This document shows, piece by piece, positions 59,003 to 64,000 of a DNA stretch of 64,000 nucleotides (within the stretch, counting starts at the first letter, position 1; each line of letters starts with the position of its first letter). The notes under the pieces are model-generated. The model had not been told where the DNA came from. It worked only from the letters and a program-made list of their open reading frames with translations, and did no database searches. The stretch lies in contig NC_043743.1 of the NCBI RefSeq assembly GCF_004337985.1, positions 3,146,543 to 3,210,542 of the forward strand. The letters are read 5' to 3'. Position numbers and translations under genes: made by a program. Origin of the DNA: Pyricularia pennisetigena (Eukaryota > Ascomycota > Sordariomycetes > Magnaporthales > Pyriculariaceae).

Positions 59003-61568
59003 AGGCCGGCCCAAATAAATAATAACCTAATATTGAAACGACGTTAACAATTAAGTATTCAACCGGACCAGGGATTTGCCACAATTAATTAAAAAATCGA
59101 TAATTCCCCGGGAAAAAAACGACGCGGTAAACCTAAAATAAATATTAATTTAATTAAGCGTACGGTAAAAAAATACGTAAAATTAAATTTTTTACCGGGG
59201 CGAAATGCAATAAAAATAAACCGACGACCATATAAACCGCGCCCATTTTTGGGGCCACGTAACCGTATCCCACCCATTTAATTTTTAAATTAGATTAACG
59301 TATATAAAACGAAACGATAATTTTACGCGGCGATAAAATATTAATTAAAAACCGAATTATACGCCTCCGATTTATTATCCAGGTTTTTTCCTTTTTATTT
59401 CCTTTTTTTATTTTAACCTCCTTTTTTTTATTTTATTATTTTCCGCGTTGTCCTTAAAAACCGGGAATTCCCATTATTTAACGAATTAATTAACCTCCCG
59501 TAATAAAACGGTACGACGTCGGGTAATACCTTCGATTAAAAAAGGTTTACGACGGGATTTTTTAAAAAACGGGTTTTTACCTATATTACGACCAAAAACA
59601 CGAAAACGCGACGAAAAAGGGATACGGGGACGCGAAAAACCAAATATATACCGAATCGGGGCACGAATAAAACAAAATACAACGGGGTAACGCGAAAAAA
59701 AAATTTCGAAACGTCGACGGGGCGTGGTAATAATAAAGGCGAAAAAGCGTGGGGAATACGCGGGGCGAAATTGGCGTACAGGAACGGCGGGGGAAAAAGT
59801 TAAAACGGTAATTAAAACAATGAAAATATTATTATTTCGGCGCGCTTTTTGCAAATTTTTTTTATAACGCGACGTATTACGTTCCTGAAAAATTTAAAAA
59901 TTAATAACGTTATTAAAATAATTATATACCAAAAAATTAAACGTATTTCCAAATAAGTGTAACCGCGTACGAAACTTTATACCAATTAACGGTTACAATT
60001 ACCGCCGCTGCGAAAAAAGGTATTGGATATAATAGCAAAAATAATAATTTTGGTAAAGGTCGTCGCGGCCCCGGAGTTGGCCATTTTATTTTATATATCC
60101 TAATAAACGCGGACCCAATTGGTATACGCGGTAAAAAAGTTTCGAAACAGTACGGCATTTTTACCAAAAAAATTTTTATTATCCACGACGGTGTTTTTAA
60201 TTAAAAGTTGGACGATATAACGATTATTATAAATCGTGGTTTTTAATTTTCGCAAACGGCGGCGGAAAATAAAATTAAAAGCGTAAACGGCTTCGTTATA
60301 ATAATAATACGATTTTTTAATATCGTAATATCGCTGGTAATTAATACCGTCGGGGGCAGGGCCATATTCCTAAATTTTATTAGTTTTGGACGTTTTTATA
60401 TAAAAAACGTAAAAAATAAATATATTTTCCGGAGCGGTATATTCGTCGTTATTTAAATTATTTTGGAATTCCGCGGTACCGACAACGCGACGAAAACGTT
60501 GCGAATATAAATTAACGATACCACCCAATCGGTATTTAATCGATACGATTTACAAATGGGCGACCGTTATTATTATGCGATAAAAATAATTAATTATTAC
60601 GGTGGGGAGGCCGGTTATTTCCACCACCGGTATTAATTTATTTAAACGCTATTTATAACGCGATTAAGGAAATAAAAGCCCGGAATATAATAACGACGAA
60701 TTGGTAACGATAAATAACGATATAAATAATAAATAGGAACGAATAGGAAACGAAAATGGACGAAATAAAAGCAATATAAATAAAAAACAGGGTAATAAAA
60801 AAACGGGGAAAAATTGATAAAATGGTAAAAAAAAGAGGAAATAAGGACGAAAAGGATTCGAATGGAGGAAAAATTGGAAAATAAAAAGGATTAGGACGAT
60901 AACGCGGGAAAAATACGAAAAATAAAAACCGTAATTACCACGGGAAAGGAATTATATTAATAAATAAACGAATTTATACCGCCCAAAATAAAAGGAAGGT
61001 AAACTGCGACAAACACCCGTAAACGGTAAATACGATAAAAAAACCGCGATATTACCGCAACCAAAAATAGGAGGGTAAAACCCGATTACGGCCTTATACC
61101 GCCCAAAATAAAAGGAAGGTAAACCGCGATAAATACCCGCAAACGGCAAATACGATAAAAAAACCGCGACACCACCGCAATTAAAAATAGGAGGGTAGAA
61201 CCCGACCACGGCCTTATACCGCCCAAAATAAAAGGAAAATAAACCGCGATAATTACCCGTAAACGGTAAATACGATAAAAAAACCACAATATAATCGCAA
61301 CTAAAAACGGGAAAACAAAATTTAACCACGGATTTATACCACCCAAAATTAGGAAAAAGCGAATTACAATAACCGCCCGTAAACGGAACCGGGGATAAAA
61401 AACCCGCGACATAACCGCGGCCGAAAATAGGAGGGTAAAACCCGACCACGGGTTTATACCGCCCGGAATAATGGACGGGTAAATTATATTAGGATACGCG
61501 CCCGTTGGATTATTTTTATATTTTCAAATAGGGATTATACCCGATAAAGGACGGGCGAATGCGGGTTA
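59003..61568 (+). other. Gypsy no. 1 long 3' tail, no known domain
   Basis: About 2.5 kb between the end of pol and the 3' LTR, also present in gypsy no. 2. A basic stretch right after pol reads SPGKKRRGKPKININ. Open stretches of 120-165 codons exist on the opposite strand (59486-59854, 60952-61449), with relatives in gypsy no. 2, but no domain is recognised on either strand. It contains the 120-bp repeats. Confidence 0.6.
60981..61460 (+). repeat. 120-bp tandem repeats, 4 units (gypsy no. 1)
   Basis: The anchor TTTATACC or CTTATACC ends at 60980, 61100, 61220, 61340 and 61460, exactly 120 bp apart. 120 bp is 40 codons, and read in the sense direction each unit encodes a basic segment around EGRTRPRPYTAQNKRK with RIP-type stops. 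Confidence 0.88.
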
Positions 61569-61756
61569 TAGTATGGATTCGTATTTAAGGTACGTATTAC
61601 GTAATAAAGTATAAAAGCGGGTTAGGAATAATATATAAAGGGAAGGATATTACCACGACCCGGATATATACCTTTTCCTCCCTTCTTCCCCAGCGTTAGT
61701 AATAATACCAATAAGGATATTTAACGGTCTCAAGGCCGTTGGTTTACCCTATAACA
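61569..61756 (+). repeat. 3' LTR of gypsy no. 1
   Basis: TAGTATGGATTCGTATTTAA to GGTTTACCCTATAACA, 188 bp, with several transitions relative to the 5' LTR. Confidence 0.85.
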
Positions 61757-62715
61757 ATTTTTACCAATTTTAACATTAATAAAACCAAAATTTGTAAAAG
61801 TGGAGTGTGTATATAAATAAACGTCAACGTGAAACCCAATTTACAATACCGGCCCTTTTTATTTTTTTATAATAAAAAATGCTAGATTTGTGTTATTTTT
61901 ATATTTTTTGCTTTATTTACTTGAATAAAATTTATAAAAAGAAACTTATCTAAAATTTATTAACAAACTTATAAAGGAATGTATTAATTAAAAATATTTT
62001 CATTTTACCAATATTTGCGTAAATTATTTAATTTTTTAACAAATTGTTAATTTATATAAAAATATTAATAAAACTTTTATTTTAATCGATAATTGCATGC
62101 ATTTTGCAGTGTTAGGTTTACTAAGTTTCAAAAACTGTGATTTCAATTAAAATTACTATAATATTCCATTATTTAAAATGAAAATTAAATATAATGAAAA
62201 ATTACAGATTTTATTTAATATTTTAATATTTTTCCATATATAGTAGCTATTAAAACGCGGCCGGCATTCAAATGCTCAACAAACTTCAATTAATTCAACG
62301 CAAATTACTATATATTTTTATAATTTTTATTGGTTTTTTTATTTAAATATTTAATAATATATTATGGTTACACCATTTTCTTTTACTATTATAATGCGAA
62401 TATATTATATATACCCGCTATAAACGGTAAAATACTACAAATCATCCTTATATTAATAAAATAATTATCAGCGATATCGCAATATTAGGTATATTATTAC
62501 TAATACCGTTATAAACGGCGGAATGCGACAAATTATCGTTGGTAGTACCGCCATAAACGGCGAAATGCGACAAGATGTCCTCAGACTAGAACGAGCGCGA
62601 TCTTTTCGGCCAATGTAATTGGTCGAAAAGCCATGTGGTTAAAAGGTACATGGAGCGTTCGGTCCCCACTGCGGAGCAGGGGGGTCTAGTCTGAGCATTG
62701 AGACTAGTTCCATTA

Positions 62716-62783
62716 GCCTTATACGTGATCCACCTTTCCCCGCGTTCAAGATTGAGCTTATTCTATCTCGTAACCTCCTCACA
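62716..62783 (+). mobile_element. Solo-LTR-like element B, copy 3, right part
   Basis: GCCTTATACGTGATCC to CTCGTAACCTCCTCACA completes copy 3. Right flank TAGTA does not match the left flank GAACA, so one side has been rearranged. Confidence 0.75.
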
Positions 62784-64000
62784 TAGTAACCCTATTTGCC
62801 CTAAACGCCTGTACCATAACAGGGCTTTTTGGGCCTGGACTTCGTCACAATTACCTGTAGTTCCGTTTCTTTCAAAATTTAACCAGCCGTCCGAAGTTCG
62901 TTGGAACCCTAACAAAAAGTAATTTACAGGGGCCTGCTTTAAATCCGATGATAAAAAAGGTTTTAACAACGGACTTTTTGAATAAAAAACCCCCTTTTTT
63001 CGGAAATAATCCCTTTTATGTTAGGTTACATAAAAGGGTTACCTAACGGTGTACCGGGCCTACGGGGCCCAATTTTACGTGGATTTTCAGGGCTTTTACC
63101 GCTAAATTTCTACGTTACAGGTAAATTTACGGCTATTTCCGTATTTTGTTCGGGATTTAGCTTTTCCGTTACCGTATTTTTTTCCGGTTCCGAATCGGTG
63201 TAAATTCTATAATTTTCGTGATTTTCGGGGTTTATATTATTTAGTTTTACTTCTAACGGGGCTGCGTAACCCTTTGTACCCCCCTGTAAGGTTATGCTAA
63301 AAACGGAGCTATATTTACTCATTATACAGGCGTATTTGGAAATTTTTGGTATATTTTAAACAAGGATATCGCACCTTTTAACCTTTAAATAAAACGAATA
63401 TTTAGCGGTACTTAAACGTCCCCACGTTTTACGATCTTTATCGTACAGGGTATCTTTTAATAATACGCCCCTTATATTATAGTGTATAAAGCCACTAACG
63501 ATATTTATTCCAAACGAAGGGATATATAAAACGTTATTTAACGTAACCTTTTAAAATTTGTTAGCTTTTTAACCGTAACGGATTTGTATTTTCACAATTC
63601 CGGTACCTACAGGCCTAACAGGGCCACCTCCTGTACCGATTCTAACTGTAAACCCGGGGGTATAATCGGTAAAAAATTGCTTATTTGCAAAAATATGGTG
63701 CGTGCTACTTATATCGTACAAAATAAGGTAAGCTAACTTCTAAAGTTTAAAGGTCCTTTCTACGCCGCGTCCAGGTTTCGTTTTAACCCTAAAATTAGCT
63801 GTTAAAGCTTATGGTTTTAGCGTTTTAGCGGTATCGATTTCCAAATCCGAATCCGAACGTAATTTTATAATTCCGCTAATAGCGGAATTAACGTTTCATT
63901 CCAGGGCGTTATACGCTGCGCATTCGTTAATGTTACCTAGAGTCGAGCCCGTAAATAACTCGAAATTTATAAAAATTATGGACGTTCCAGCGGTTAATTC
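62784..64000 (-). pseudogene. Copia pol fragment at window end (family 1)
   Basis: Matches Copia no. 2 from about 45285 to 46490 (integrase start, linker with NPENHENYRIYTDSEPEK at 63110-63322, protease region). Continues past the window. Same strand as the 3' LTR at 37315-37866, so both may belong to one Copia later split by nested insertions and a deletion. Confidence 0.75.

Larger units (their letters stand above)
54095..61756 (+). mobile_element. Full-length gypsy/chromovirus retrotransposon (no. 1)
   Basis: 7662 bp with two 188-bp LTRs, flanked by ATTTC (54090-54094) and ATTTT (61757-61761), an approximate 5-bp TSD. Order gag, protease, reverse transcriptase, RNase H, integrase, chromodomain: the Ty3/Gypsy order. 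About 2.4 kb of non-pol sequence precedes the 3' LTR. It has almost no CpA/TpG but plenty of CpG, a RIP hallmark. Frames are broken. Confidence 0.88.
53174..62706 (+). mobile_element. TAGTCTC element copy 10 with 9-bp TSD, hosting gypsy no. 1
   Basis: Left end TAGTCTCAGGGCTCATCC at 53174, right end AGCATTGAGACTA at 62706, identical 9-bp flanks GTTCCATTA (53165-53173, 62707-62715). It has two internal units; the gypsy is inserted in unit 2 (54095-61756). Element sequence alone is about 1.87 kb. A 98-codon frame at 53609-53905 parallels those in copies 3 and 4. Confidence 0.88.

Noticed and set aside
60952..61449. 165-codon minus-strand open frame
   Set aside because: Same repeat region in gypsy no. 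1, antisense to pol; treated as part of the unexplained tail, not as a gene.
1..64000. CRISPR array, telomeric repeat or bacterial operon features
   Set aside because: No spaced identical short repeats, no TTAGGG arrays and no bacterial gene organisation were seen; introns, 5S and RIP point to a fungus.

Overview
The window looks like an AT-rich, transposon-filled block from a filamentous ascomycete (Pezizomycotina, quite possibly a plant- or insect-associated Sordariomycete; this is inference). Evidence: a short spliced gene with a 105-nt GT..AG intron and a perfect TACTAAC branch site, a dispersed single 5S rRNA gene whose terminal stem and internal sequence resemble Neurospora-type 5S, and repeats whose CpA/TpG dinucleotides have been largely turned into TpA, as repeat-induced point mutation (RIP) does.

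Layout. (1) 1-1770: GC-balanced island with a spliced gene for a 146-aa secreted SnoaL/NTF2-like protein and an intact 5S rRNA gene at the edge. (2) 1770-15815: decayed repeats: a 5S fragment cut by a terminal-inverted-repeat element (here called the TAGTCTC element), a Copia relic of family 2, and a rearranged family-1 Copia (4507-12758) whose pol/3'LTR half is inverted, then another Copia piece carrying a solo-LTR-like element. (3) 15950-17715: second island with a gene for a 70-aa secreted protein. (4) 17720-28880: foldback MITE, more TAGTCTC elements, LTRs, pogo-type transposase relics, Copia family 2. (5) 28880-30740: third island with a gene for a 242-aa secreted protein. (6) 30740-64000: hAT-like MITE, TAGTCTC copies, then a deep nest: gypsy no. 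2 (minus, truncated) holding a full-length Copia; next to it a solo-LTR-like element holding a TAGTCTC element holding a full-length chromodomain gypsy; the window ends inside another Copia.

No transposon gene looks intact: reading frames are broken by TAA/TAG stops and some catalytic codons are altered. Target-site duplications (TSDs) can nevertheless be read for many insertions: 9 bp for the TAGTCTC element (two copies), 5 bp for the 656-bp solo-LTR-like element (two copies), Copia (CGTAT) and an LTR inside Copia no. 1 (GGACC), approximate 5 bp for gypsy, 8 bp for the hAT-like MITE and 7 bp for the foldback MITE. These give a relative insertion order.

The apparently living content is therefore three small secreted-protein genes, one in each GC-balanced island, plus a 5S gene. 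That arrangement is typical of fungal genomes in which candidate effector genes sit in AT-rich, RIP-affected compartments. The least explained elements are the TAGTCTC family (hairpin-rich ends, 9-bp TSD, no transposase), the solo-LTR-like repeat with a built-in Pol III promoter, and the 2.4-kb non-pol tail of the gypsy element with exact 120-bp tandem repeats.
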